A stretch of 64,000 nucleotides of DNA from Variovorax boronicumulans. GTDB lineage: Bacteria > Pseudomonadota > Gammaproteobacteria > Burkholderiales > Burkholderiaceae_C. This document shows, piece by piece, positions 16,122 to 25,010 of this stretch. The translations under genes and the position numbers were made by a program. The stretch spans positions 124,001-188,000 of the forward strand of contig NZ_VEDO01000005.1 of the NCBI RefSeq assembly GCF_007677875.1. The letters are read 5' to 3'. The notes beneath the pieces were generated by a model. It was given only the letters and a program-made list of their open reading frames with translations, had not been told where the DNA came from and made no database searches. Within the stretch, counting starts at the first letter, position 1; each line of letters opens with the position of its first letter.

Positions 16122-17408
16122 TCAGTAGCCCATCAGGTGTTGGTAGCCGGTCCAGAACTTGCGGATCAGGTTCTCGGTGACCATGGTGTCCTCGCGCGTG
16201 GGGTCGGAGCGGCCCAGCTCGATGACCGAGGTGGCGTCGGCATCGCGCGCCGTGCCGCGCTGCACCAGCTCGGTGGCCTCGGTGTCCTCCATCGAGATGT
16301 AGCCGGCCGGGCCGACCAGGTTGGCCTGCTTGATGCGCAGCGCACGCAGTTCGGGCGTGTCGTCTTCGTAGCCGAAGAAGTGGAAGACCAGTTCGAACTC
16401 GCCGGGCCCCTTGGGCAGCACCTGGCGCGCCACCAGCGTGTTGTGGATCTGCTGCAGCACCAGCTGCGGAAAGATGGTCTGGATGTGGTTGGTGCAGTCT
16501 TCGGCGAATTCCGAGACGAAGCCCAGCACCGAGTCGTCCTCGAGGTGGAAGCCCTCGTCCATGGAGCGGATGGCCTGCTGCTTGTAGGCCGTGGCGGTGT
16601 CGCTATCGTCGGCCTTGGTGGCCGTGATGATGCTGTGCAGGCCGTGCCGCGCGTCGGCGATGGAGCGCGCCTTCATGCCCACGCGGAAGATGTTGAAGGT
16701 GGTGTGGAACAGGTGCAGCAGGCTGGCGTGGTACGGGTCCTTGACGTTCTCGTAGTAGAGCTTCCAGTTCGAGCGCGCGTACTGGCGCGTGCAACCGAGG
16801 TACACCACCGGCTTGTGCATGACGCGGTCGACCCAGGGCGCCATCTGCGGGCCGATGTACTCCGCCAGCGGCAGTGCGGCGTCGCTGAAGCTGGCGAACA
16901 CGAGGCCTTTGTAGCTCTCGGCGCGCAGCTGGCGCAGGCCGTGGTCCTTGGGGTTGAAGTCGGCCGGCATGCCGGGCGCGCCGTCCTTGCCGCGCCGAAA
17001 CGGCACGCCCTGCAGGTTGCCGCGCGCATCGAAGCTCCACTGGTGGTAGACGCAGGTGTGCGTCCTGGCATTGCCGCGCGCGTTGCGGCAGACCATGGCG
17101 CCGCGGTGCGCGCAGCGGTTGACCCAGGCGGCCACGCCGCCGTCGTCCAGGCGCGTGACGACGACCGGCGTGTCGCCCACGAACGTGCTCTTGTAGTCGC
17201 CGGCCTTGGGAATCTCCGCGTCCAGCGCGACGAAGCTCCAGGTCGGGCCGCGGTAGATGCGTTCCTGCTCGCGCTCGAACACCTGCTGCGAACTGAACAC
17301 GGCGTAGGGCACGCGCGAGCCATCGGGCTGCGGAAAGTGCACCAGTGCGGCCGCCTCGGCCGTGGCTTTGATCGATTTCAGTGCACTGATGTCGACGGGG
17401 TGGTTCAT
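16122..17408 (-). CDS. Ring-hydroxylating oxygenase alpha subunit (salicylate/anthranilate type)
   Basis: A 428-residue catalytic subunit. The Rieske centre is Cys99-His101 (CAHRGA) and Cys119-His122 (CVYHQW); the mononuclear iron site is in NVKDPYHASLLHLF with Asp224, His227 and His232. The N-terminal pattern (SRVPYAVF, GVPFRRG, YEN-KDPYH) resembles salicylate 5-hydroxylase NagG and the anthranilate dioxygenase group, so the substrate is probably a simple aromatic carboxylic acid. That is a family-level guess. It is the first gene of an operon running to livF and diverges from an AraC regulator. Confidence 0.9.
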   Translation of the reverse strand: MNHPVDISALKSIKATAEAAALVHFPQPDGSRVPYAVFSSQQVFEREQERIYRGPTWSFVALDAEIPKAGDYKSTFVGDTPVVVTRLDDGGVAAWVNRCAHRGAMVCRNARGNARTHTCVYHQWSFDARGNLQGVPFRRGKDGAPGMPADFNPKDHGLRQLRAESYKGLVFASFSDAALPLAEYIGPQMAPWVDRVMHKPVVYLGCTRQYARSNWKLYYENVKDPYHASLLHLFHTTFNIFRVGMKARSIADARHGLHSIITATKADDSDTATAYKQQAIRSMDEGFHLEDDSVLGFVSEFAEDCTNHIQTIFPQLVLQQIHNTLVARQVLPKGPGEFELVFHFFGYEDDTPELRALRIKQANLVGPAGYISMEDTEATELVQRGTARDADATSVIELGRSDPTREDTMVTENLIRKFWTGYQHLMGY

Positions 17409-17486
17409 GCTGGGGTCCTGTGGCGGTGCGCTGCACCGGGGCAGCGCGTGGAGCCCATTCTTCGAAGAGCGGGGGCGGTTCGGCTA

Positions 17487-17529
17487 TCCGCTTTGCGCAC
17501 CGGCAGGCGGCGCCTGTCCGCTTTGCGCA
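17487..17529. promoter_or_regulatory. 13-bp direct repeat, AraC operator candidate
   Basis: The sequence TCCGCTTTGCGCA occurs exactly at 17487-17499 and again at 17517-17529, 30 bp apart, in the 171-bp gap between the oxygenase alpha gene and the divergent AraC regulator. AraC/XylS proteins bind direct repeats on one face of the helix, and 30 bp is close to three turns. Binding is inferred. Confidence 0.6.
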
Positions 17530-17579
17530 GCGATCTGCACCCAGGGCGCGCTGGCGCGCTTCTTGCGCCAGACCACGCC

Positions 17580-18578
17580 GTGTTGACCAGCCAGACACCG
17601 CGTCCAGCCACTTCCCTCCTGTTCGAGCCTGCGCTCCTGCGCGCGCGCCGCCTGTTCGAGTCAGACGACCTGGAGGACACGCGCACGCGCATCTCGCGCG
17701 TAATGCAGCCGCACGGCCTGCAGCCCATCGCGCGGCCGCGCGGCGGCCGGGCCCACATGGACTACCTGCGCGTGGGCGGCATCGGCATCGGCACCATCGC
17801 TTTCGGCGAGGCCATGCGCGTGGACGTGGCGCACGTGGAGGACTACCACCTGCTGATGTTCTGCCTGCGCGGCCAGGCCGACACGCTGGTGGGCGGCCAG
17901 GCGCTGCAGACGCGCGGCCTGCAGGGCATGGCCTGCGCGCCGGGCGAACGCTTCGTGGCCGCGCTGTCGGCCGATGCCGAGCAACTGGTGCTGCGGCTGG
18001 ACCGCCGCATGCTGGAGGCGCACGCAGGCCGCGCGATCCGCTTCGACGTCGCGTTCGATCTGCGCCGTCCGGCCCTGCAGGCCTGGCTGCAGCAGCTGCA
18101 CCTGCTGCTCAACGCCGAACCCATGCTGGCGGCCGTGCATGCGCACCCGCTGGTGGCGCTGGAGATGGAGCGTCTGCTGGTGCAGCTGCTGCTGGCCGGC
18201 CAGCCCTGGCAGGAACTGCCTGCTGCACCGATGCTGCGCGAACGCCCCGGCGGCCGCGCCTGCGTGCGCCGCGCAGAGGCTTACATGCGCGAGCACGCCG
18301 ACGAGCCGCTGCGCATGGCCGACATCGCCGAGGCCGCTGGCGTGCCCGTGCGCACGCTGCAGGACGCCTTCCAGCGCGAGCGCGACTGCAGCCCCATGCA
18401 TTACCTGCGCGAGCTGCGGCTGGACGTGGCGCACCGCCGGCTGCGCGCGCCGCAGGCTGGCACCACGGTGGCGACCGTGGCGCTGGACTGCGGCTTCACG
18501 CACCTGGGCCGCTTTGCCCAGGCCTATGCGCAGCGCTTCGGCGAGGCGCCCTCGGCCACGCTGCGCCAGCAGGCTTGA
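17580..18578 (+). CDS. AraC-family regulator of the oxygenase operon
   Basis: A 332-residue regulator. The N-terminal part (about 1-190) is an AraC-type ligand-binding domain beginning LLFEPALLRARRLFESDDLED; the C-terminal 100 residues hold two helix-turn-helix units (PLRMADIAEAAGVPVRTLQD and VATVALDCGFTHLGRFAQAY). The start is uncertain: GTG at 17580 or TTG at 17583 gives the full domain, while the first ATG (17704) would cut into it. It diverges from the oxygenase operon, typical of an activator that senses the aromatic substrate. Confidence 0.85.
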   Translation: MLTSQTPRPATSLLFEPALLRARRLFESDDLEDTRTRISRVMQPHGLQPIARPRGGRAHMDYLRVGGIGIGTIAFGEAMRVDVAHVEDYHLLMFCLRGQADTLVGGQALQTRGLQGMACAPGERFVAALSADAEQLVLRLDRRMLEAHAGRAIRFDVAFDLRRPALQAWLQQLHLLLNAEPMLAAVHAHPLVALEMERLLVQLLLAGQPWQELPAAPMLRERPGGRACVRRAEAYMREHADEPLRMADIAEAAGVPVRTLQDAFQRERDCSPMHYLRELRLDVAHRRLRAPQAGTTVATVALDCGFTHLGRFAQAYAQRFGEAPSATLRQQA

Positions 18579-18587
18579 GCCCGCGCC

Positions 18588-19319
18588 TCAGGGCGCGGTC
18601 GCGATCCGCCGCAGGGCTTGCGCGTCCAGGATGCTGATGCGCTTGTAGCTGAGCTCGATCACGCCCTGCGCCACCAGGCGGCCCAGTTCCTTGTTGATGG
18701 TCTGGCGCGACAGCGTGAGCATGGCCGCCAGGTCGTTCTGCGACAGCCGCACACGCAGGTCCAGCCCACCCTGGTCCTGCTGGGCGCCATAGATCTCCGC
18801 CAGGCTGAGCAGCGTGGCCGCCACGCGGCCGGGCACGGGCGCCAGCATCTGGTTCTGCAGCAGCGCGACGCTCTGGCGCTGGCGCCGCAGGCCCAGCCGG
18901 GCCACGCCGCGCCACAGCACGGGCTCGGCGTCCAGCACGGCGACCACGGCATCGCAGGGCAGGTGCACGATCACCGAGTCCTCGTGCGCGTGGTAGTCGT
19001 AGGGCAACGGCACGTCCTCGAGCAGGCGCACCAGCGGCGCCACCTGGCCCGGGCCCAGCAGGGCGTTGACGTACTTGCGGCCTTGCCGGCTGCTGCTGCT
19101 GATCTCCAGGCAGCCCGAGACCACGGCCATCAGTTCGCGCTTGAGCGGGTCTTGCGACAGCAGCTGCGTGCGCCGCGTGTAGCGCTCCAGCCGGGCCGAG
19201 CGCATGAGCTCGTCCAGCCGCTGGTCGGGCCAGCTGCTGAAGAGCTCGATGAGACGCAGCGCACGGGCGATCAGCGCGCGGCTGTCGGTGGCTTCGTCGT
19301 TCGTGGACAAGGGCGGCAT
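18588..19319 (-). CDS. Crp/Fnr-family transcriptional regulator
   Basis: A 243-residue regulator with a cyclic-nucleotide-binding-like beta roll (about 20-140) and a C-terminal winged helix (about 165-230, with LSQNDLAAMLTLSRQTINKE as recognition region). No cysteine cluster of the Fnr type is visible, so it is probably not an oxygen-sensing iron-sulfur protein. ATG 19319 and a GTG three bases upstream are both possible; GGGAGA lies before both. It diverges from a porin gene and its long downstream operon across a 22-bp dyad. An 18-bp hairpin (18581-18598) covers its stop codon. Confidence 0.88.
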   Translation of the reverse strand: MPPLSTNDEATDSRALIARALRLIELFSSWPDQRLDELMRSARLERYTRRTQLLSQDPLKRELMAVVSGCLEISSSSRQGRKYVNALLGPGQVAPLVRLLEDVPLPYDYHAHEDSVIVHLPCDAVVAVLDAEPVLWRGVARLGLRRQRQSVALLQNQMLAPVPGRVAATLLSLAEIYGAQQDQGGLDLRVRLSQNDLAAMLTLSRQTINKELGRLVAQGVIELSYKRISILDAQALRRIATAP

Positions 19320-19350
19320 CACAGGGTTCTCCCGGGCGCGATGTTCGCAA

Positions 19351-19372
19351 ATCTGTCAATGCGTTGACAGAT
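19351..19372. promoter_or_regulatory. 22-bp dyad between Crp/Fnr regulator and porin
   Basis: A perfect inverted repeat with nine-base arms, ATCTGTCAA-TGCG-TTGACAGAT, lies between the two divergent start codons, 31 bp from the regulator start and 57 bp from the porin start. A 22-bp dyad is the size bound by Crp/Fnr dimers, though the half-site is not that of Crp (TGTGA) or Fnr (TTGAT). It is the best candidate site for the adjacent regulator. Confidence 0.65.
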
Positions 19373-19429
19373 TCGTTCAGCAGGCATTTCTATCGTTGGG
19401 CGCACCACACACCAACGGAGACAAGACGG

Positions 19430-20485
19430 ATGAACAAGACAGCCGGCGCGGTCCTCGCGCTCGCGGCCTGTGGCTGCGCCTGGGCGCAGAGCAACGTGGC
19501 GATCTACGGCACGGTCGACCTGGCGCTGACGCGGGCCAGTTCGGGCGGGACCGCGACCACGGGCCTCAAGGAGGGCGGCCACACCGCATCGCGCATCGGC
19601 TTTCGCGGCACCGAGGACCTGGGCGGCGGCCTGGACGCGCACTTCCTGCTGGAGGCCGGCTACGACCCCGAGACCGGCGCCGGCACGCTGCCCGGCCCGG
19701 CCCTGGCGTTCTCGCGCCAGGCCTTCGTCGGCATCTCCGGCCCCTGGGGCCAGATCGATGCGGGCCGCATGTACACGCCCATGTTCTACACGCTGTTCAG
19801 GGCCGATCCCTACGGCGTGAACGCCGTGTTCTCGCCGCTGAACCTGGTGTCGGCCACCGACGCGCAGCCCGGCATCACGCCGTTCGCGGCGCGCGCCAGC
19901 GGCATGCTGCGCTACCGCACGCCTGCCACCAGCCCTTTCGTCGCGGACATCGCCTATGCGCCCAGCAAGGCATCGGAGCCGAGCCGGCGCAGTGGCGAGT
20001 TCAAGGGCGCCACCTTCGGCTGGTCGGCCAAACCCTGGTATGTGGCCTATGGCTTCCAGCGTGCGCGTTCCGGCAGCGCTGCGGCACCGGTGGCCGTGCC
20101 GGTGGTGACCAGCTACCACGCGCTCAGCGCGAGCTACCAATTGGCCGAGCTGACGCTCTACGCGCATGCCATGCGCACCACGGCCCGCCATGCGGCGGCG
20201 CCCGACGCGCGCCTGCTGAGCCTCGGTGCCTCCTACCCCGTGACGCCGTTCTCCAGCCTCATCCTCGAAGCCACCCAGCGCAAGGTCAGCGGCAGCGAGC
20301 GGGCGCAGTTGGCCTGGACGCTGGGCTACGACCACCACCTGAGCAAGCGCACCGCGCTGTACGCGCGCTGGCTGGGGCTGGCCAACCGCAGCGGCGCCTC
20401 GGCCACGCTGGCCGGCGTTCCGGTCGTGGCCGACAGCGGCAACGGCGTGCGCGTGCTGGCCGCCGGCATCCGCCACAACTTCTGA
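19430..20485 (+). CDS. Outer-membrane porin (general betaproteobacterial type)
   Basis: A 351-residue porin with a signal peptide (residues 1-20, ending CAWA-QSNVAIYG). The mature start SNVAIYGTVDLALT and the loop motif GFRGTEDLGGGLDAHFLLE (given in part) are typical of trimeric 16-strand porins of Burkholderiales, and the chain ends with the terminal aromatic residue required for outer-membrane assembly (IRHNF). The ATG at 19430 gives a correct signal peptide. It is the first gene after the dyad at 19351 and lies 15 bp before the acyl-CoA ligase gene, so it is likely the entry pore for the substrate of this operon. Confidence 0.9.
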   Translation: MNKTAGAVLALAACGCAWAQSNVAIYGTVDLALTRASSGGTATTGLKEGGHTASRIGFRGTEDLGGGLDAHFLLEAGYDPETGAGTLPGPALAFSRQAFVGISGPWGQIDAGRMYTPMFYTLFRADPYGVNAVFSPLNLVSATDAQPGITPFAARASGMLRYRTPATSPFVADIAYAPSKASEPSRRSGEFKGATFGWSAKPWYVAYGFQRARSGSAAAPVAVPVVTSYHALSASYQLAELTLYAHAMRTTARHAAAPDARLLSLGASYPVTPFSSLILEATQRKVSGSERAQLAWTLGYDHHLSKRTALYARWLGLANRSGASATLAGVPVVADSGNGVRVLAAGIRHNF

Positions 20486-20500
20486 ACCGGAGCCCATCGC

Positions 20501-22615
20501 ATGGACCTCTTCGCATCCCAGTACGCCGGGCTGTCCGCCCTGTTCGCACCGCGTTCGATCGCGGTGGTCGGCGCTTCGAGCAGCGCGCAGAAGATCGGCG
20601 GCATCCCGGTCGACTACCAGCGCCGCTTCGGCTTCGACGGCGCCGTGTACCCCGTCAACCCGCATGCCGCGCGCATCCAGGAGCTGCCGGCCTGGCCCAG
20701 CGTGCAGGCCATCGGCCAGCCGGTGGACCTGGCCATCCTGGCCGTGCCTGCGCCGCTCGTGGACAGCGCCTTCGACGACGCCGTGCAGGCCGGCGCCAAG
20801 GGCGTGGTGCTGTTCTCATCGGGCTTCGCCGAGGTCGGCGCCGAGGGCGCGGCGGCGCAGGCACGCCTGGGCGCCAGGGCGCGCGCGGCCGGCGTGCGGC
20901 TGATCGGGCCGAACTGCCTGGGCTTCATGAACGTGGCGCGCCATGTGTACGCCACCTTCTCGCCGGCGCCCAACGTGGGCCGTGTGCAGCCCGGGCGCAT
21001 CGGGCTGGTCAGCCAGTCGGGCGCGTTCGGCGCCTATGCCTATGCGATGGCGCGCGCGCGCGGCGTCGGCCTGTCGCTGTGGGCCACCACCGGCAACGAG
21101 GCCGACGTGCAGCTGGCCGACTGCCTGGCCTGGCTCGCGCAGGACCCGGGCACCGACGTGATCATGGGCTACATCGAGGGCTGCCGTGACGGCCCCCGGC
21201 TGCGCGCCGCGTTGGCGCTGGCACAGGCCGCGGGCAAGCCGGTGGTCATGGTCAAGGTCGGCAGCACGGCCCTGGGCGCGCAGGCCGCGGCCTCGCACAC
21301 GGCCGCGCTGGCCGGCGACGACGCCGTCTACGACGCGGTGTTCCGCCGTTACGGCGTGCTGCGCGCCCGCACGCTGACCGAGTTCTTCGACCTGGCCCAC
21401 AGCGCGGCCGTGGCCGGGCGCCCGCGCGACCGCTCGATCGGGCTGTTCACCGTGTCGGGCGGCGTCGGCGCGCTGATGGCCGACGACGCCTCGGCCCAGG
21501 GCCTGGACGTGCGGCCGCTCGGCGAGGCCGCGCAGAACCGCCTGCGCGACTGGGTGCCGTTCGCGGCGCCGCGCAACCCGGTCGACATCACGGGCCAGGT
21601 CACCAACGACCATTCACTCATGGAGCGCGCCGCGCGCCTGATGCTGGACGACCAGCGCTTCGCCTCGTGGATGGGCTTCCTCGCGGCGGCCGGCGCGTCG
21701 GACGCGTTCTGGCCCGTGCTGCGTTCGCTGGTGGCTGCCCTGCGCGAGGCCTATCCAGACACGCTGCTGGCCGTCAGCACGCTGCTGGCGCCCGAGCGCC
21801 GCGCCGAGCTGGAAGCCATGCGCTGCCTGGTGTTCGCCGACCCGTCGGACGGCATCCGCACGGTCGCGGCGCTGGCCAGCCTGCCCGCGCCAGGAGCCGT
21901 CGCGCCGGCCGCGGTGTCCACCGGCCCTGCAGTCACGCTGCCACCCGGCGCGCTGTCCGAGCCGGCTGCGCTCGCGCTGCTGGCCGAGGCCGGCGTGCCG
22001 GTGGTGGCCCACCGCGTGGTGCACAGCGCCGACGCAGCCGCCGCGGCGGCCGAGGCGCTGGGCGGCGCGGTGGCCTTGAAGGTGGTCAGCGCCGACATCG
22101 CGCACAAGTCCGACGTGGGCGGCGTCGCGCTGGGGCTGCAGGGCGCAGCCCAGGTGCGCGCCGCGTTCGAACGCACGCGCGCCAGCGCCCAGGCCGCGCT
22201 GCCCGCAGCGCGGCTGGACGGCGCGCTCGTGGCCCGCATGGTGGACGGCGGCGGCGTGGAATGCATCGCCGGCGTGCACCGCGATCCGGTGTTCGGCCCC
22301 ATCCTGATGTTCGGCCTGGGCGGCATCCATGTGGAGACGCTGCGCGACGTGGTGCTGCGCCCGCTGCCGCTGGCACCGGGCGATGCACAGGCCATGCTGG
22401 GCGAGCTGCGCGGTGCCGCCATCCTGGACGGCGCGCGCGGCCGCCCGCCGGTGGACCGCGACGCTTTGGCCGCCGCGCTGCAGGCGCTCGCGGACTTCGC
22501 GCTGCGCGCCGGCGACACGCTGGCCAGCGCCGAGATCAACCCGCTCAACGCACGGCCAGTGGGCGAGGGCGGCTGCGTGGCCGTGGACGCGCTGGTGGTC
22601 GGGAGCGCCGCATGA
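20501..22615 (+). CDS. NDP-forming acyl-CoA ligase (acetate--CoA ligase family), fused alpha-beta
   Basis: A 704-residue enzyme with the five-part architecture of NDP-forming acyl-CoA synthetases: CoA-binding Rossmann part (about 12-110, FAPRSIAVVGASSSAQKIGG), succinyl-CoA ligase-like part with the phospho-histidine His266 (ASHTAALAGDD), and a C-terminal ATP-grasp (about 480-700; ALKVVSADIAHKSDVGGV). It would convert an organic acid, CoA and ATP to acyl-CoA, ADP and phosphate in the cytoplasm. Its stop overlaps the next start (ATGA). The acid is unknown; the neighbours (two Bug receptors, DUF1254 proteins) suggest a taken-up carboxylate or its product. Confidence 0.88.
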   Translation: MDLFASQYAGLSALFAPRSIAVVGASSSAQKIGGIPVDYQRRFGFDGAVYPVNPHAARIQELPAWPSVQAIGQPVDLAILAVPAPLVDSAFDDAVQAGAKGVVLFSSGFAEVGAEGAAAQARLGARARAAGVRLIGPNCLGFMNVARHVYATFSPAPNVGRVQPGRIGLVSQSGAFGAYAYAMARARGVGLSLWATTGNEADVQLADCLAWLAQDPGTDVIMGYIEGCRDGPRLRAALALAQAAGKPVVMVKVGSTALGAQAAASHTAALAGDDAVYDAVFRRYGVLRARTLTEFFDLAHSAAVAGRPRDRSIGLFTVSGGVGALMADDASAQGLDVRPLGEAAQNRLRDWVPFAAPRNPVDITGQVTNDHSLMERAARLMLDDQRFASWMGFLAAAGASDAFWPVLRSLVAALREAYPDTLLAVSTLLAPERRAELEAMRCLVFADPSDGIRTVAALASLPAPGAVAPAAVSTGPAVTLPPGALSEPAALALLAEAGVPVVAHRVVHSADAAAAAAEALGGAVALKVVSADIAHKSDVGGVALGLQGAAQVRAAFERTRASAQAALPAARLDGALVARMVDGGGVECIAGVHRDPVFGPILMFGLGGIHVETLRDVVLRPLPLAPGDAQAMLGELRGAAILDGARGRPPVDRDALAAALQALADFALRAGDTLASAEINPLNARPVGEGGCVAVDALVVGSAA

Positions 22616-23601
22616 CGCGCCGCCGCCATCTGCTGCGCAGCGCATTGGCACTGCTGTCCCTGGGCGGTCTCGGCGCGGTGGCCGTTGCCGACCCCGATTA
22701 CCCGTCCAAGCCGGTCCGCATCGTCGTGCAGTACCAGCCCGGCGGCTCGACCGACACGCTCGCGCGCTTGCTGGCCGAAGGCCTGGCCAAAAAACTGGGC
22801 CAGCCCGTGGTGGTGGAGAACCGCAGCGGCGCGGGCGGCATCATCGGCACCGACCATGTGGCCAAGAGCGCGCCCGACGGCCACACGCTGCTGCTGACCA
22901 CGCCGGCGCCGGTGGGCGCCAACCTCGCGCTGTACGGCAAGCTGCCCTACGACCCGCGCACCGACCTGCGCATGGTCTCGGACATCGCGACCATGCGCAC
23001 CGTGCTCGCGGTCCATCCCTCGGTGCCGGCGCAGGACGTCAAGAGCCTGCTGGCCGCGCTGCAGCAGGCCCCGGGCCGCTACGCCATGGGGTCCTGGGGG
23101 CCCGGCACGCAGCCGCACCAGATCCAGGTCTACATGGACAAGACCTATGGCCTCCAGACCCTGCACGTGCCCTACAAGGGCGAGGGCCCGATGGCGATCG
23201 ACCTGGTCGCCGGCACCATCCAGATGACCGTGGGCTCGGCCACCACGCTGCAGCCCTACATCGCTGCCGGCAAGCTGCGCGCGCTGGCCGTGGCCGGCCC
23301 GCGGCGCGCACGGGCGCTGCCCGCGGTGCCGACCTTCGCCGAGCAGGGCTACCCCGACGAGGTCTATGCCCAGACCGGCCCGACCTCGCTGATGGTGCCG
23401 GCCCGCACGCCCGACGCGGTGGTGGCGAGGCTGGGCCGCGCCATCGCAGAGATCGTGCACCAGCCCGAGACCAGCCGGCGCATCGAGGAGCTTGGTGCCG
23501 AGCCGGTCGGCAACACGCCCGAGGAAGCGGCGGCCGCCTACCGCCAGTCGCTGCCCCTCACGCTGCGGCTGATCCAGGCGACCGGCGTCAAGCTGGACTG
23601 A
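22612..23601 (+). CDS. Bug-type tripartite tricarboxylate transporter receptor
   Basis: A 329-residue periplasmic receptor (Bug/TctC family). The signal peptide has arginines and a hydrophobic core (residues 1-26, ending VAVA-DPDYPSKPVRIVV). Family motifs are YPSKPVRIVV, PGGSTDTLARLLAE, GQPVVVENRSGAGG and HVPYKGEGPMAIDL. It should bind an organic acid. No TctA or TctB membrane genes are present in the window. The start overlaps the ligase stop by four bases, tying uptake and CoA activation together. Confidence 0.92.
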   Translation: MTRRRHLLRSALALLSLGGLGAVAVADPDYPSKPVRIVVQYQPGGSTDTLARLLAEGLAKKLGQPVVVENRSGAGGIIGTDHVAKSAPDGHTLLLTTPAPVGANLALYGKLPYDPRTDLRMVSDIATMRTVLAVHPSVPAQDVKSLLAALQQAPGRYAMGSWGPGTQPHQIQVYMDKTYGLQTLHVPYKGEGPMAIDLVAGTIQMTVGSATTLQPYIAAGKLRALAVAGPRRARALPAVPTFAEQGYPDEVYAQTGPTSLMVPARTPDAVVARLGRAIAEIVHQPETSRRIEELGAEPVGNTPEEAAAAYRQSLPLTLRLIQATGVKLD

Positions 23602-23625
23602 ACACCCACACCAGGAGACACCCCC

Positions 23626-25008
23626 ATGAGCACCACACCATCCGCCACCGCGCTGGCCGCGGCACGCCAGGCCCAGGCCCGCGCCATCGGCCTGTCGGCC
23701 TTCGTCTACGGCTACCCGCTGGTCGAGTCGTTTCGCACCTGCCGGCTGCAGACCTCTGCTGCGGCCACCACCGGCCCCGACCAGGGCTCGGACGCGCGCC
23801 GGCCGATCGACCAGCTGCACCACAGCCCACGCCCCTCGACCGACCAGGACCGCGACATCGTCACGCCAGCCAACGACCTGCTCTACAGCACGGGCTGGAG
23901 CCACCTGGGCGACGGGCCGCGCCTGCTGACCGTGCCGTCGTCCGCCGCGCACCCGGGCCGCTACTTCGTGCTGGCGCTGTACGACGCGTACACCGAGAAC
24001 TTCGAGAACCTCGGCCCGCGCAACTGCGCGGCCGCGGGCGAGACGGTGGTGCTGGTCGGCCCCGGCGACCCCGTGCCCGAGGCGCTGGCCGGCCACCGCG
24101 TGGTGCGCTGCCCGACCACGCTGGTCTGGCTGATCGGCCGCATCCTGGCCGGCGACGAGAGCGACTGGCCGGCCGCGCGTGCGCTGCAGGCCGGCATCGC
24201 GCTCGCGCCCGCGCCGGGCACGCCGACCGGGCGGCGGCCGCGCGCCGTCGAGGACTGGGAGGGCGCGCCCGTCGACGCCATGGCGGCCTGCTTCGAGCAG
24301 GGCCAGCCGGCCGCGCAGGTGGCACCGCTGTTCTTCGCCAACCTGTGCCGCGCGCTCGCCGACGCACCGGGCCGCACCGAGGACCAGGGCCTACTGGCCT
24401 GGTTCGGCCAGGCCGCTCTGGTGGCCGGCCCCCACCTGGCCTGGGACGGCATCGACGCACCGCTGCGCGCCGGCCTGGTCGAGGGCTTTGCCGAAGGCGT
24501 GGCGCTGGTGGCCGCGGCCGCGCGCAGCCGCCGTGCGCGGCCTTGGGTGCTGGCCTCGCGCGCGGGCCGCTACGGCAACGACTACCTCACGCGCGCGCTG
24601 ACCGCCTACATCGGCCTGGGTGCGCTGGCCACCGACGAGGCGCTGTACGGCGCCGGCCACTTCGATGCCGAGCACGCGCCGCTGGACGGGCGGCGCCGCT
24701 ACCGCCTGCGCTTCGCGGCCGACGAGATGCCGCCGGCCGATGCGTTCTGGTCGGTCACGCTGTACGACGCCGACCGCTTCCTGTACCGCAATGCGGCGCG
24801 CCGGCATTCCATCGGCGACCGCACGCCTGGCCTGCAGCGCGAGGCCGACGGCAGCCTGCAGATCGACTTCTCCCATGCGCCACCGGCGCGCACCAGCAAC
24901 TGGCTGCCCACGCCGGCCGGTCCGTTCTACCTGATCCTGCGGCTGTACCACCCGCGCGAGGGCGTGCGCAGCTGGCGCATTCCGGCCCTGCAGGCGCAGA
25001 AGGATTGA
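23626..25008 (+). CDS. DUF1254/DUF1214 protein, first paralogue
   Basis: A 460-residue protein of unknown function. The N-terminal part (about 20-190) is DUF1254 (FVYGYPLVESFRTC, then DIVTPANDLLYSTGWSHL), the C-terminal part (about 340-450) is DUF1214 with PPADAFWSVTLYD, HSIGDRTPGLQR and NWLPTPAGPFYL. Most members of this family carry a signal peptide; none is seen here, so it is probably cytoplasmic. A second, diverged copy follows two bases downstream. The pair sits between transporter receptors and a metallo-beta-lactamase-fold gene, implying work on the imported compound. No reaction can be named. Confidence 0.85.
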   Translation: MSTTPSATALAAARQAQARAIGLSAFVYGYPLVESFRTCRLQTSAAATTGPDQGSDARRPIDQLHHSPRPSTDQDRDIVTPANDLLYSTGWSHLGDGPRLLTVPSSAAHPGRYFVLALYDAYTENFENLGPRNCAAAGETVVLVGPGDPVPEALAGHRVVRCPTTLVWLIGRILAGDESDWPAARALQAGIALAPAPGTPTGRRPRAVEDWEGAPVDAMAACFEQGQPAAQVAPLFFANLCRALADAPGRTEDQGLLAWFGQAALVAGPHLAWDGIDAPLRAGLVEGFAEGVALVAAAARSRRARPWVLASRAGRYGNDYLTRALTAYIGLGALATDEALYGAGHFDAEHAPLDGRRRYRLRFAADEMPPADAFWSVTLYDADRFLYRNAARRHSIGDRTPGLQREADGSLQIDFSHAPPARTSNWLPTPAGPFYLILRLYHPREGVRSWRIPALQAQKD

Positions 25009-25010
25009 CG

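Noticed and set aside
18581-18598. GC hairpin as a bidirectional terminator between AraC and Crp/Fnr genes
   Set aside because: Stem CCGCGCC/GGCGCGG is good, but no T-run follows on either side and it overlaps the stop codon, so it is noted only in the gene entry.
21751-24096. Open frame of about 780 codons antisense to the acyl-CoA ligase and Bug genes
   Set aside because: Codon-shadow composition and complete overlap with strongly supported genes.
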